Source: Thermococcus profundus (GTDB taxonomy: Archaea; Methanobacteriota_B; Thermococci; Thermococcales; Thermococcaceae). Taken from it: a stretch of 64,000 nt of DNA. Below the pieces are notes generated by a model. That model was given only the letters and a program-made list of their open reading frames with translations. It searched no databases and was not told where the DNA came from. Where the stretch lies: the NCBI RefSeq assembly GCF_002214585.1, contig NZ_CP014862.1:496001-560000 (forward strand), in the 5' to 3' direction. This document shows, in pieces, positions 15,726 through 23,784 of this stretch (position 1 is the first letter of the stretch; every line of letters starts with the position of its first letter). The translations under genes were made by a program, and so were the position numbers.

Positions 15726-17093
15726 ATGCTCGACATAAAGCTCATCCGCGAAAATCCGGACGTTGTGCGGAACGACCTCATCAAGCGCGGGGAAATTGAG
15801 AAGCTCAAGTGGGTAGACGAGATTCTGGAGCTCGACGCAAAGTGGCGCGAGAACCTGAAGAAGATAAACCAGCTAAGGAAGGAGCGCAACCAGCTGGCAG
15901 TCCAGATTGGCAAGAGGAAGAAGGCAGGGGAGCCCGTGGATGATCTCCTCGCGAGGAGCAACGAGATAGTGAAACAGATCGAGGAGCTTGAGAAAGAGGT
16001 CGAAGAGCTGAGGAAGAAGATCGACTACTACCTCTGGAGGCTTCCAAACATAACCCACGAGAGCGTCCCGGTCGGAAAGGACGACACCGAGAACGTCCCG
16101 ATAAGGTTCTGGGGTAAGGCTAAGGTCTGGGAAGGATTCATAGAGAGCTTTAAGGAGCAGAGCCTCGGGAAGATGGACTACGAGGTTCTCAGCTGGAGGC
16201 CCAGGCTCCACGTCGACATGCTTGAACTTCTCCGCGGTGCCGACCTCGAGAGGGCCGCCAAGGTGAGCGGTGCTCGCTTCTACTACCTCATGAACGAGCT
16301 GGTAATCCTCGATTTAGCTCTCATCCGCTTTGCCCTCGACAGGCTCATCGAGAAGGGCTTCGTCCCCGTTATACCCCCCTACATGGTGCGCCGCTTCGTT
16401 GAGGAGGGCGTCACCAGCTTCGGCGACTTCGAGGACGTCATCTACAAGGTCGAGGATGAGGACCTCTACCTCATCCCCACTGCCGAGCACCCGTTGGCTG
16501 GAATGCACGCCAACGAGATAATAGAAGGAAAAGACCTTCCGCTCCTCTACGTCGGCGTCTCCCCCTGCTTCAGGAAGGAGGCGGGAACCGCTGGAAAGGA
16601 CACAAAGGGAATCTTCCGCGTCCACCAGTTCCATAAAGTAGAGCAGTTCGTCTATTCCAGGCCGGAGGAGAGCTGGGAGTGGCACGAGAAGATAATAGCC
16701 AACGCCGAGGAGATATTCCAGGCCCTTGAGATACCCTACCGCGTCGTGAACATCTGCACCGGCGACCTCGGTTACGTGGCAGCTAAGAAGTACGACATAG
16801 AGGCCTGGATGGCGGGGCAGGGCAAGTTCAGGGAAGTGGTGAGCGCGAGCAACTGTACCGAGTGGCAGGCGAGGCGCTTAAACATCCGCTACCGCGACAA
16901 GACCCACGAGAAACCCAAGTTCGTCCACACACTCAACTCCACTGCAATAGCGACTTCGAGAGCTATTGTGGCCATCCTGGAGAACCACCAGACGGAGGAG
17001 GGCGTCGTAAAGCTCCCGAAGGCCCTCTGGAAGTACACCGGCTTCAAGGAGATACTGCCGGCGAGCATGAAGGAGAGGTGCTGCCAGGATTAA
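15726..17093 (+). CDS. serS: Seryl-tRNA synthetase
   Basis: A 455-residue class II synthetase charging tRNA-Ser. An N-terminal antiparallel coiled coil (about residues 30-105, KINQLRKERNQLAVQIGKRK) grips the long variable arm. The catalytic core shows motif 2 (FRKEAGTAGKDTKGIFRVHQ) and motif 3 (NSTAIATSRAIVAILENHQ). It is the common, not the rare methanogen, type. The ATG at 15726 is preceded by GAGGTGAAGGAAC. It ends in a TTAA shared with the convergent nucleotidyltransferase. Confidence 0.97.
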   Translation: MLDIKLIRENPDVVRNDLIKRGEIEKLKWVDEILELDAKWRENLKKINQLRKERNQLAVQIGKRKKAGEPVDDLLARSNEIVKQIEELEKEVEELRKKIDYYLWRLPNITHESVPVGKDDTENVPIRFWGKAKVWEGFIESFKEQSLGKMDYEVLSWRPRLHVDMLELLRGADLERAAKVSGARFYYLMNELVILDLALIRFALDRLIEKGFVPVIPPYMVRRFVEEGVTSFGDFEDVIYKVEDEDLYLIPTAEHPLAGMHANEIIEGKDLPLLYVGVSPCFRKEAGTAGKDTKGIFRVHQFHKVEQFVYSRPEESWEWHEKIIANAEEIFQALEIPYRVVNICTGDLGYVAAKKYDIEAWMAGQGKFREVVSASNCTEWQARRLNIRYRDKTHEKPKFVHTLNSTAIATSRAIVAILENHQTEEGVVKLPKALWKYTGFKEILPASMKERCCQD

Positions 17094-17794
17094 ACCCCTC
17101 CCCTTTCCCTTACCTTCCTCCTCACGTTCGGGTCGCGGTCGGCTATTACCTTCAGCGCCTCCTCGAAGCTCATCCAGTCTGGAACCTCCTCGTCTATGTA
17201 GATGCCGGTTCTCCCTATCGCGTCCCTTCTAGTTAAGACGTGAACCCTCTCGTTCACTATGTCGATGCTGACGCCGAGAGTTCTAGCAACTTCAGGTTCC
17301 CTTCCAACGACCTCCCTCTCGACGTGCCCCTTCTCCGTCGGGATTATCAGAATCAGCTTTTTGTTAACCCCTGGGGCGCGCCGCTTTGTCTTCACTCCCC
17401 ATAGATCGACAGTTCCGCCCCAGCGGTAGAACTCCAGCTCCCTGTCGGTTGGCTCGATGAGAGGGAAGGTTACCGTTGTTTCCTCGTCTATCTCTATTAC
17501 CCCCTTGATGAGGTGCCAGGGGGTTGCCATTACTATCTTCCTTCTCCCAACGAGGCCCTCAAGGGCGAGCTCAATGAGGTAACTCGGCACCCTAAACGGA
17601 ATGAAGATGTCTATGTCACTGTCTCTCCTGACGTCTCCCCTAGCAACGCTGCCGTAGAGCTGGGGGTCGAACCCCTCAAGGCGCTCCATTATCGCCAGGG
17701 CCTTCTCCCTCTTCTCCCAGAGGTAGCGCCAGCGCTTTGGGGTGTAAACCACCTCGCGCTCGTCCCAGATTCTAACGACCTTCTCCCTAGGCAT
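17090..17794 (-). CDS. Nucleotidyltransferase-fold protein
   Basis: A 234-residue protein with a Pol-beta type nucleotidyltransferase active site: GSVARGDVRRDSDIDIFIPF near residues 48-67, with both catalytic aspartates of the DxD, and a third acidic position possibly in EIDEET. The C-terminal half (KLILIIPTEKGHVEREVVGR onward) is not one I recognise. The substrate is unknown. A TATA box CCTTAAAA complement at 17816-17824 lies 26 nt before the ATG, so the mRNA is probably leaderless. The stop overlaps serS. Confidence 0.78.
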   Translation of the reverse strand: MPREKVVRIWDEREVVYTPKRWRYLWEKREKALAIMERLEGFDPQLYGSVARGDVRRDSDIDIFIPFRVPSYLIELALEGLVGRRKIVMATPWHLIKGVIEIDEETTVTFPLIEPTDRELEFYRWGGTVDLWGVKTKRRAPGVNKKLILIIPTEKGHVEREVVGREPEVARTLGVSIDIVNERVHVLTRRDAIGRTGIYIDEEVPDWMSFEEALKVIADRDPNVRRKVRERGGV

Positions 17795-17815
17795 CGTTCT
17801 TACTCTCAGGGTGCT

Positions 17816-17842
17816 CCTTAAAAACGTGCCTCAGGTTTTTAA
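17816..17842. promoter_or_regulatory. Divergent TATA boxes
   Basis: A minus-strand TTTTTAAGG (17816-17824) serves the nucleotidyltransferase gene and a plus-strand GTTTTTAAGG (17835-17844) serves the SecB-like gene. The two core promoters are only about 10 nt apart, so their use is likely to interfere. Confidence 0.6.
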
Positions 17843-17875
17843 GGAAGTTGATTAAAGGATCCCCCGGTGAAAGAA

Positions 17876-18301
17876 ATGCCGGTGATCGGAATAAACCTGA
17901 CGAAGATAGAGTTTGAGAAGAGGGGCGTTCCCCCGATAGGCGGCAGGATAGAGGTCAACCTCACACCCAAAGTAAGGGACATGAGGCTGGGCGAGATAAG
18001 GGCACCAACCGGGAGGACTCACGGTGTTGAGATCCTCTTCAAGTACGAGATAACCTACAGGCCGGAGATAGCGGAGGGCCTCATTGAGGGTGCCGTTATG
18101 TACCTCCCCGCGAAAAAGGAAGACATCGACAGGATCCTCGACACTTGGGACTCCGAGAGGAAGGTTCCCCCAGAGGTCTTCGCCGAGGTTATAAACTTCA
18201 TCACAGCCGAGATAAGCCCCATGCTCTTCGTCGTGGCCAAGGAGATGAGGCTTCCCTATCATATACCCCTGCCGAGGGTTGAGATAAAGCCCCCGGGGTG
18301 A
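17876..18301 (+). CDS. Conserved protein, possible SecB-like fold
   Basis: A 141-residue protein. The N-terminal strand INLTKIEFEKRG, the central FKYEITYRPEIAEGLIEGAV and the end ISPMLFVVAKEMRLPYHIPL PRVEI resemble the strand order and C-terminal helix-proline pattern of SecB, whose MJ0357-type archaeal homologues are known. The similarity is judged by eye. If right, it is a holdase chaperone for unfolded proteins. The start is ATG 17876 after CGGTGAAAGAA; the in-frame GTG upstream is part of that site. Sua5 follows 4 nt downstream. Confidence 0.5.
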   Translation: MPVIGINLTKIEFEKRGVPPIGGRIEVNLTPKVRDMRLGEIRAPTGRTHGVEILFKYEITYRPEIAEGLIEGAVMYLPAKKEDIDRILDTWDSERKVPPEVFAEVINFITAEISPMLFVVAKEMRLPYHIPLPRVEIKPPG

Positions 18302-18305
18302 TAGT

Positions 18306-19331
18306 TTGACGGTAGTAATTCCAATGCGCGATGGATTGGACGAGAGGAGGCTTAGAGTAGCCGCGAGGTTCATACGCGAGGGGGAACTCGTCGCGTTTCC
18401 CACTGAGACCGTCTACGGTCTAGGTGGGGATGCGCTCAACAGGGATGCCGTCCTGAAGATATTCAAAGCCAAAGGGAGGCCCGCTGATAATCCCCTAATC
18501 GTCCACATAGCGGATTTTGAGATGCTCTACGAGCTGGCGCGGGAGGTTCCAAAGGAAGCGGAGCTTTTGGCTAAGCGCTTCTGGCCCGGCCCATTAACCC
18601 TAGTGCTTCCAAAGGCCGAGAAAGTGCCAAAGGAAACAACTGGGGGATTAGACAGCGTTGCCGTTAGGATGCCATCTCACGAGATAGCACTCGCCCTCAT
18701 AAGAGAAAGCGGAAGGCCCATAGCGGCCCCGTCGGCCAACATAAGCGGAAAGCCAAGCCCAACCCTCGCTGAACACGTGATTGACGACTTCTACGGCAGG
18801 ATAGCTTGCATAGTCGACGGCGGCGAGACCCCTATAGGGGTGGAAAGCACGGTTATAGATCTGACAAGTTGGCCTCCGGTTCTCCTGAGGCCTGGAGGTC
18901 TTCCCCTTGAGGAGATAGAGAAGGCCGTTGGGGAGATCGAGATCCACCCGGCGGTGAGGGGAAAGGAGGTTGACCTAGCTAAGGCCCCGGGGATGAAGTA
19001 CAGACACTACTCTCCCAGCGCGGACGTCATAGTCGTGGAGGGAAAGAAGGAGAGAGTTCACGAGAAGATACGCGAGCTCGTTTCATCTTTCAGGAACGAG
19101 GGGAAGCGCGTTGGTGTCATGGCAACTGGGGGCTTCTACGAGGCCGACGAGTTCTTCGACCTCGGCGGGAGCGAGGAAGAAGTGGCGAGAAACCTCTTCA
19201 AGGCATTGAGGGAGCTTGACAAGCGGGGCGTTGATATCATAATCGCTGAGGGCATTGAGGAGAGGGGTTTAGGCCTCGCGGTGATGAACCGCCTCAGAAA
19301 AGCGGCCGGATACAGGATTCTGAGGGTTTAA
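18306..19331 (+). CDS. sua5: L-threonylcarbamoyladenylate synthase (Sua5)
   Basis: A 341-residue Sua5 that makes threonylcarbamoyl-AMP from threonine, bicarbonate and ATP for tRNA t6A37. The YrdC domain (residues 1-200) shows GELVAFPTETVYGLGGDA, KGRPADNPLIVHI, RFWPGPLTLVL, SVAVRMPSH, and APSANISGKPSPT. The C-terminal Sua5 domain contains KAPGMKYRHYSPSADVIVVE. The start is a TTG at 18306 preceded by GGGGTGATAG, the only start consistent with a site. It lies 4 nt after the SecB-like gene, so they form an operon. Confidence 0.95.
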   Translation: MTVVIPMRDGLDERRLRVAARFIREGELVAFPTETVYGLGGDALNRDAVLKIFKAKGRPADNPLIVHIADFEMLYELAREVPKEAELLAKRFWPGPLTLVLPKAEKVPKETTGGLDSVAVRMPSHEIALALIRESGRPIAAPSANISGKPSPTLAEHVIDDFYGRIACIVDGGETPIGVESTVIDLTSWPPVLLRPGGLPLEEIEKAVGEIEIHPAVRGKEVDLAKAPGMKYRHYSPSADVIVVEGKKERVHEKIRELVSSFRNEGKRVGVMATGGFYEADEFFDLGGSEEEVARNLFKALRELDKRGVDIIIAEGIEERGLGLAVMNRLRKAAGYRILRV

Positions 19332-19439
19332 GCACTCGACCCCTTCAGTTCCCAACTTTTTCAGCGTGGATAAGCTTAAATAGATAGACCAGTTAAGTGG
19401 GTTGATGGGTAGTCCCCATTAAATCAAGAGGTGAGAAAG

Positions 19440-20627
19440 TTGGCGCTGATTCCTGAGATGGCCTCCCCCGAGGATCTCGAGCACATGGGCTTTGAAAAGC
19501 TCGAAGGCGGCGAAATAAAGGAAGGCCTTAAGCTCATTCTCCGGGCCGCTAAGAAGTATGAAGATGAGAAGAAGCTTGAAGACGCGGCCAGACTGTACTA
19601 CTACTTCGGCTACTTCTTCCTGAACAGGCTGGGAAAGCCGGAAATGGCGAGGAAGCCCCTCCTTAAAAGCGCCTCTCTCTATATCAAGCTCATCGAGGCG
19701 GAGCTTGACAGGTTCGAGGTCGACATGGTGAGGCTCAACGAGTTCTGCTCCAAAACCCTCTCGGTGTTCGCCACTGTCGGCGACGAGAGGAACCTCAAAA
19801 AATACGCGAAGTACTTTGCGGAGATATATGAGGATCTCGGAAAGGCTTACATGGACAACGATGAAGTTGAGAACGCTATCAGGGCCTATGAGGATGCCTT
19901 CCGGTACTACAAGGCCCTGGGGGATCCAGATTCCACAAAACGCATTGCCGATTCGCTCATAACCGCCTACGGGAGGCTGACCGAGGAGAAGGTGGCCGCC
20001 AACGACAGTGCGGGAGCTGCCGAGGCCTTTTACAGGCTCTCCTTCTATCTGCTGGAGATATTCGGCTACGACACCCACTACGTCGAGATAATGGACACCG
20101 CCGCCAGGAACTACGAGAAGGCCAGTAAGGTCTCCTACTCCCAGGGGGATCTTGACGGAACTACCACCCACCTCCTCAACGCCCAGTACGCTTACATGCT
20201 TGCCGGAAACAGCAGCAGGGCCAAGCTCATAGGCATAAACAACATCAGGATGGCGTACCAGGTGGTCGGCTCATACCAGAGGGCGGGTGACGATAGAAAC
20301 ACCGCCAGAAAGCTTCTGGAGCTTGCCCAAGCGCTCCTGGCTGTTGGTAAATACAAGGAGGCGTTCAAGGCCTATCACGAGGCAGTGCGCCTTGACAGCC
20401 GCATAGACAACAGAATAATTATGAGGGCGGCGCTTTTGAAGATATACGGTGCCGAAAAGAGGAGCGCGGGAATACTGTCAGCAGTTGGCGACGTGGAGTA
20501 CTACCTCGAAAGGGGCAACCGGGAGAGGGCCATTGAGCTTGCCGATGGAACCCTGCGTGCTGTCCCAGAGCTTGAGTCTCTAATCAAGATGCTCCACGAG
20601 GCGGAAGGGATAAGCGTGGAAGAGTGA
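19440..20627 (+). CDS. TPR/SNAP-like helical repeat protein
   Basis: A 395-residue solenoid of paired helices. Repeats such as AYEDAFRYYKALGDPDSTKR, AAEAFYRLSFYLLEIFGY, and TTHLLNAQYAYMLAGNSSRA have TPR spacing and recall SNAP-type adaptors. No catalytic domain or membrane segment is seen. I choose TTG 19440, because AGAGGTGAG lies 6 nt before it; the GTG at 19431 is inside that site. A TATA-like GCTTAAATAG lies at 19374-19383. Its TGA abuts the TCA (stop) of the convergent asnB. Confidence 0.75.
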   Translation: MALIPEMASPEDLEHMGFEKLEGGEIKEGLKLILRAAKKYEDEKKLEDAARLYYYFGYFFLNRLGKPEMARKPLLKSASLYIKLIEAELDRFEVDMVRLNEFCSKTLSVFATVGDERNLKKYAKYFAEIYEDLGKAYMDNDEVENAIRAYEDAFRYYKALGDPDSTKRIADSLITAYGRLTEEKVAANDSAGAAEAFYRLSFYLLEIFGYDTHYVEIMDTAARNYEKASKVSYSQGDLDGTTTHLLNAQYAYMLAGNSSRAKLIGINNIRMAYQVVGSYQRAGDDRNTARKLLELAQALLAVGKYKEAFKAYHEAVRLDSRIDNRIIMRAALLKIYGAEKRSAGILSAVGDVEYYLERGNRERAIELADGTLRAVPELESLIKMLHEAEGISVEE

Positions 20628-22067
20628 TCACCCTTCGAAGGCCTCACTAAAGAGCGCCTCTGCCAGTCCCCTCAGGGATGTTCCCCTTCTTTTGGCTATC
20701 CTCTCCAGAGCTTTCTGAGCACCGCTGCCGTACTGTGCGGCCTTTTTCTCTCTGCTTGCTATCTCAGCTGGCAGTCCGAGCTTGAGGGCCAGCTTTCTGA
20801 GGATGGCCTTTCTAACTCCCCCGCTTATTTTGAGCTCCAGGGGGATGTTGAGGGCGGTCCACACCACCGGCATCGACAGGAACGGGTACCTCCCCTCAAC
20901 TCCGTTGAGCATCGCTATCTTGTCGTCCCTGGCCAGGTTCCTCTCTGAGAGGTTGATGATATCCTCCTCCATCAATTCGGGCCTTTCGAGGTACTTTGCG
21001 TAGCCCCCAAAGAGCTCGTCCGCCCCCTGTCCGCTCAGGAGAACCTTCACACCATCTTTCCCTGCCAGCCTCGTCGCGAAGTACAGTGGGATGCCTATAG
21101 CGAGGTTCATGGGGTTGGGCTCCTCTATGGTGAAGGCTATCCTGGGAAGCTCCTCCTCCACCTCGTCCTCCGTGAACACGTACTCCCTCAGCTCAAGACC
21201 GAGGAGTTCGCTGGCTTTCCTCGCCCATTCGAGATCCTGGCTTCCCTCCATCCCGGCTGTGTAGAGGATGACGTCTGAATACTTGGAGGCCAGTAGCGCC
21301 ACGATGGAGCTGTCAAGACCGCCGGAGAAGAGCACACCCGTCTTTTTTCCACACCTGATCCTCACCGAATACTCCAGGGAGCTCTTGAGGGCCTTTAGGG
21401 CGTGATCATGGCTGAGGGTCTTCCCTCTCAGCTCCAGGACGTCGAAGAGCTTTTTCCTCTCTATTCCATTCTCCGAGATCGTCACCAGTTCCCCCGGGCT
21501 AACGGGAATGGCCTCTTCCCCTACCGCCCACAGGACCTTCTTCTCGCTGGCAAAGAAACCGTTGGGGGAGTAATAGAGGGGCCTTATCCCTATGGGGTCA
21601 CGGAACAGGTGTATCCTCTCCCCGTCGGAGATCCCGACCGCGTAGTCTCCCTCGAGCATTCTCATTGCCCTAGCCGCGGCCCCCTCGATTGAGAGTCCCT
21701 CTCCGAGCATGTTCTCTAGAAGGCGGAGTATAACTTCGCTGTCAACGTCGCTCTCAAACTCCACTCCTTTCCCCTCAAGGAACGTCCTGAGTTGGGAGTG
21801 ATTGTATATCTCGCCGTTGTGCACCAGAACGAGGTCGTTGAAGAAGGGCTGGGTGTAGCTCTTTGAGCCCGTCATGCCGAGCCTGCACTGGAAGAGTCCG
21901 ATATCTCCATCGGGGATTCCATCGAGGTCGCTGAAGTCCATGCTCTTCAGGAACCCCTCGTTGGTCCACACACCGAAGCTGTCCGGCCCCCTGTGCTTTC
22001 CCGAAAGGATCATCGTGATGAACTTCTCCCTCAAGCCCTTTCCTATTCCCCCGCCTACAAGACACAC
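20628..22067 (-). CDS. asnB: Asparagine synthetase, glutamine-hydrolysing
   Basis: A 479-residue enzyme making asparagine from aspartate, ATP and glutamine. Choosing GTG 22067 gives an N-terminus Met-Cys-Leu-Val-Gly-Gly, placing the class II amidotransferase nucleophile at residue 2; GGGGTGAGAGCC sits just upstream. The longer ORF would bury the cysteine at position 5. The glutaminase domain shows HRGPDSFG and VLVHNGEIYNH. The synthetase domain shows the PP-loop LFSGGLDSSIVALLAS, SGQGADELFGGY, and EGRYPFLS. Related enzymes act on other acceptors, so asparagine as product is likely rather than proven. Confidence 0.85.
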   Translation of the reverse strand: MCLVGGGIGKGLREKFITMILSGKHRGPDSFGVWTNEGFLKSMDFSDLDGIPDGDIGLFQCRLGMTGSKSYTQPFFNDLVLVHNGEIYNHSQLRTFLEGKGVEFESDVDSEVILRLLENMLGEGLSIEGAAARAMRMLEGDYAVGISDGERIHLFRDPIGIRPLYYSPNGFFASEKKVLWAVGEEAIPVSPGELVTISENGIERKKLFDVLELRGKTLSHDHALKALKSSLEYSVRIRCGKKTGVLFSGGLDSSIVALLASKYSDVILYTAGMEGSQDLEWARKASELLGLELREYVFTEDEVEEELPRIAFTIEEPNPMNLAIGIPLYFATRLAGKDGVKVLLSGQGADELFGGYAKYLERPELMEEDIINLSERNLARDDKIAMLNGVEGRYPFLSMPVVWTALNIPLELKISGGVRKAILRKLALKLGLPAEIASREKKAAQYGSGAQKALERIAKRRGTSLRGLAEALFSEAFEG

Positions 22068-22168
22068 GGCTCTCACCCCAGGGCGTTGGTTGGGCCGTTA
22101 GAAAAGCCTTCCCCATTCTCACTTGAAAATGTAGCCAGAGGCGTGAGGAAGAAATGAACGGAAATCCA

Positions 22169-22918
22169 TCAGGTCAGGTCTCCGCATGTACAGTAGTGCT
22201 CGTAGGTTAGGGTTTCCAGTTCTTCAAAGCCCCTACCATCCACGGCGGACGCGTAGACTACCCTGACGGGGGGCGCAATTTCGGGGAAAAACGAGCACAT
22301 CTTGTAAGCCATGAGGCCGCTCATGCTCGGGTCGAATTTGAGCCTCGCGGTGAGGTACTCAACGTCCTCAAGGTACCTCCTGTGCATGTTCAGCTCTTCA
22401 TCTTTCAGTGTATCGATCTTGTTCAGCACCGGAACCGTGGTGGCCCCTAATCTGAGGTCTATCATGAGGGCGAAGAACCGCACGAAGCAGTAGTCGTGGG
22501 GCCTTCTGAGTATCTCCGGGCTGAAGAGATAAGCCACCAGGGGCTCGCTGAGGGACTCCATAAGCCTAACACCGAATTCATGGAAGAGAAAGCTCTCCAT
22601 CTGCCCGGGGGTGTCTATAAGGGTGTAGTCCCGTTCGTTAGTCAGGGAAATGATGCGGGAAGCTATCCCTGGAACGTGGCTTAACAGCCGGTCGTAGCTC
22701 TCCACTATGGCCCCGTTGGGTCCGTAGCCCTCTTCCATTATCTCCTCCACCGTCACGATATCCCTCACGTCCAGGTCGGGCCTGTATGGGAGCCTTCTGA
22801 CACCTGTGTCGAGGTTAACGTAGGCGACGGAGCTTCCCTCTTTCTCAAGGTACTTTCCAAATGAACCTGCCAGCGTGGTCTTCCCGCTTCCTGCCGTGCC
22901 GAGAAAGGCCAGTATCAT
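22169..22918 (-). CDS. GPN-loop GTPase
   Basis: A 249-residue homodimeric GTPase of the GPN family, of which the Pyrococcus PAB0955 protein is the archaeal type. Motifs: P-loop FLGTAGSGKTTLAG, the diagnostic GYGPNGA insertion near residue 66, DTPGQMESF, and NKIDTLKD. Eukaryotic paralogues help assemble and import RNA polymerase II; the archaeal role is unproven. The ATG has GGGAGGGGCC upstream. It lies 10 nt after minD on the same strand, forming an operon. Confidence 0.92.
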   Translation of the reverse strand: MILAFLGTAGSGKTTLAGSFGKYLEKEGSSVAYVNLDTGVRRLPYRPDLDVRDIVTVEEIMEEGYGPNGAIVESYDRLLSHVPGIASRIISLTNERDYTLIDTPGQMESFLFHEFGVRLMESLSEPLVAYLFSPEILRRPHDYCFVRFFALMIDLRLGATTVPVLNKIDTLKDEELNMHRRYLEDVEYLTARLKFDPSMSGLMAYKMCSFFPEIAPPVRVVYASAVDGRGFEELETLTYEHYCTCGDLT

Positions 22919-22928
22919 GGCCCCTCCC

Positions 22929-23666
22929 TCAGTACATAACCCTGGCTTTGAATCCTGCTATCCTCACGACTTCTTCGGCGAGACTCATGAAGGCCTGGGC
23001 TCCCTCCGAATCGGGGGCGTATTCAACCACTGGAACGCCTTCCAGGGTCGCCTCCCTGACCTTTGGATCCTCGGGGACGATCGCCAGGAGGGGGACCTCC
23101 ATGACTTCTTCCGCCGCTTCCGGCGGAATGTCGTTCTCACTCCTTCCGTACCTGTTTAGCACGAACCCGAGGACAGCTAGCCCGGCCTTTTTGAGCACGA
23201 TGCCCACCTTCATCGTGTCGGTTATGCATGAGATCTCGGGGTTCGTTATCAGGATAACCTCTTCACCGCTGAGCATCGCGTTCATAGCGTCCATCTGGAG
23301 ACCCGCGGGGCAGTCTATAAGCACGAAATCGTAGTATCCCTTGAAGGGCTTTATCACTCCGGGCAGCTTCCTTGGGTCCGCCCTCTTCACGTGCTCCCAG
23401 TCTATAGCCGCCGGGATGAGGTCTACGTTCTCAAAACTAGTCTGATAAACGGCGTCCCCAATCTCCGCGCTCCCGGCTAGAACGTCGTGAATCGTGGTTT
23501 CAGCATCGTCTATTCCCATAACTAGGCTTAGATTGGCCATGGTTAGATCCGCATCGATGGCCAGGACCCTCCTACCGAGCTTTCCAAGGGCTATCGCCAG
23601 ATTTGCCGTCGTCGTGGTCTTTCCCGTGCCCCCCTTCCCCGAGGCGATGGAGATCAAATGTCCCAT
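22929..23666 (-). CDS. minD: MinD/ParA-family ATPase
   Basis: A 245-residue deviant-Walker ATPase: SGKGGTGKTTTTANLA at residues 9-24 with the signature lysine, AIDADLTMANLSL, and VLIDCPAGLQ. MinD proteins position cell machinery. Thermococcales carry several paralogues, and no MinE/MinC is visible. The C-terminal FKARVMY lacks the clear amphipathic membrane helix of bacterial MinD. The start follows GGGTGGAACC. Operon with the GPN GTPase. Confidence 0.88.
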   Translation of the reverse strand: MGHLISIASGKGGTGKTTTTANLAIALGKLGRRVLAIDADLTMANLSLVMGIDDAETTIHDVLAGSAEIGDAVYQTSFENVDLIPAAIDWEHVKRADPRKLPGVIKPFKGYYDFVLIDCPAGLQMDAMNAMLSGEEVILITNPEISCITDTMKVGIVLKKAGLAVLGFVLNRYGRSENDIPPEAAEEVMEVPLLAIVPEDPKVREATLEGVPVVEYAPDSEGAQAFMSLAEEVVRIAGFKARVMY

Positions 23667-23784
23667 GGTTCCACCCGTAGGGTTTTCATCTCAACCTTTA
23701 TCTTCTTTTCTCTCGAACTCACCGGCTCGCTTTGGATGCTAAACCTTATGAACCGTTTGGTCAAGTGGAAGCGGGTGAGAGAAC

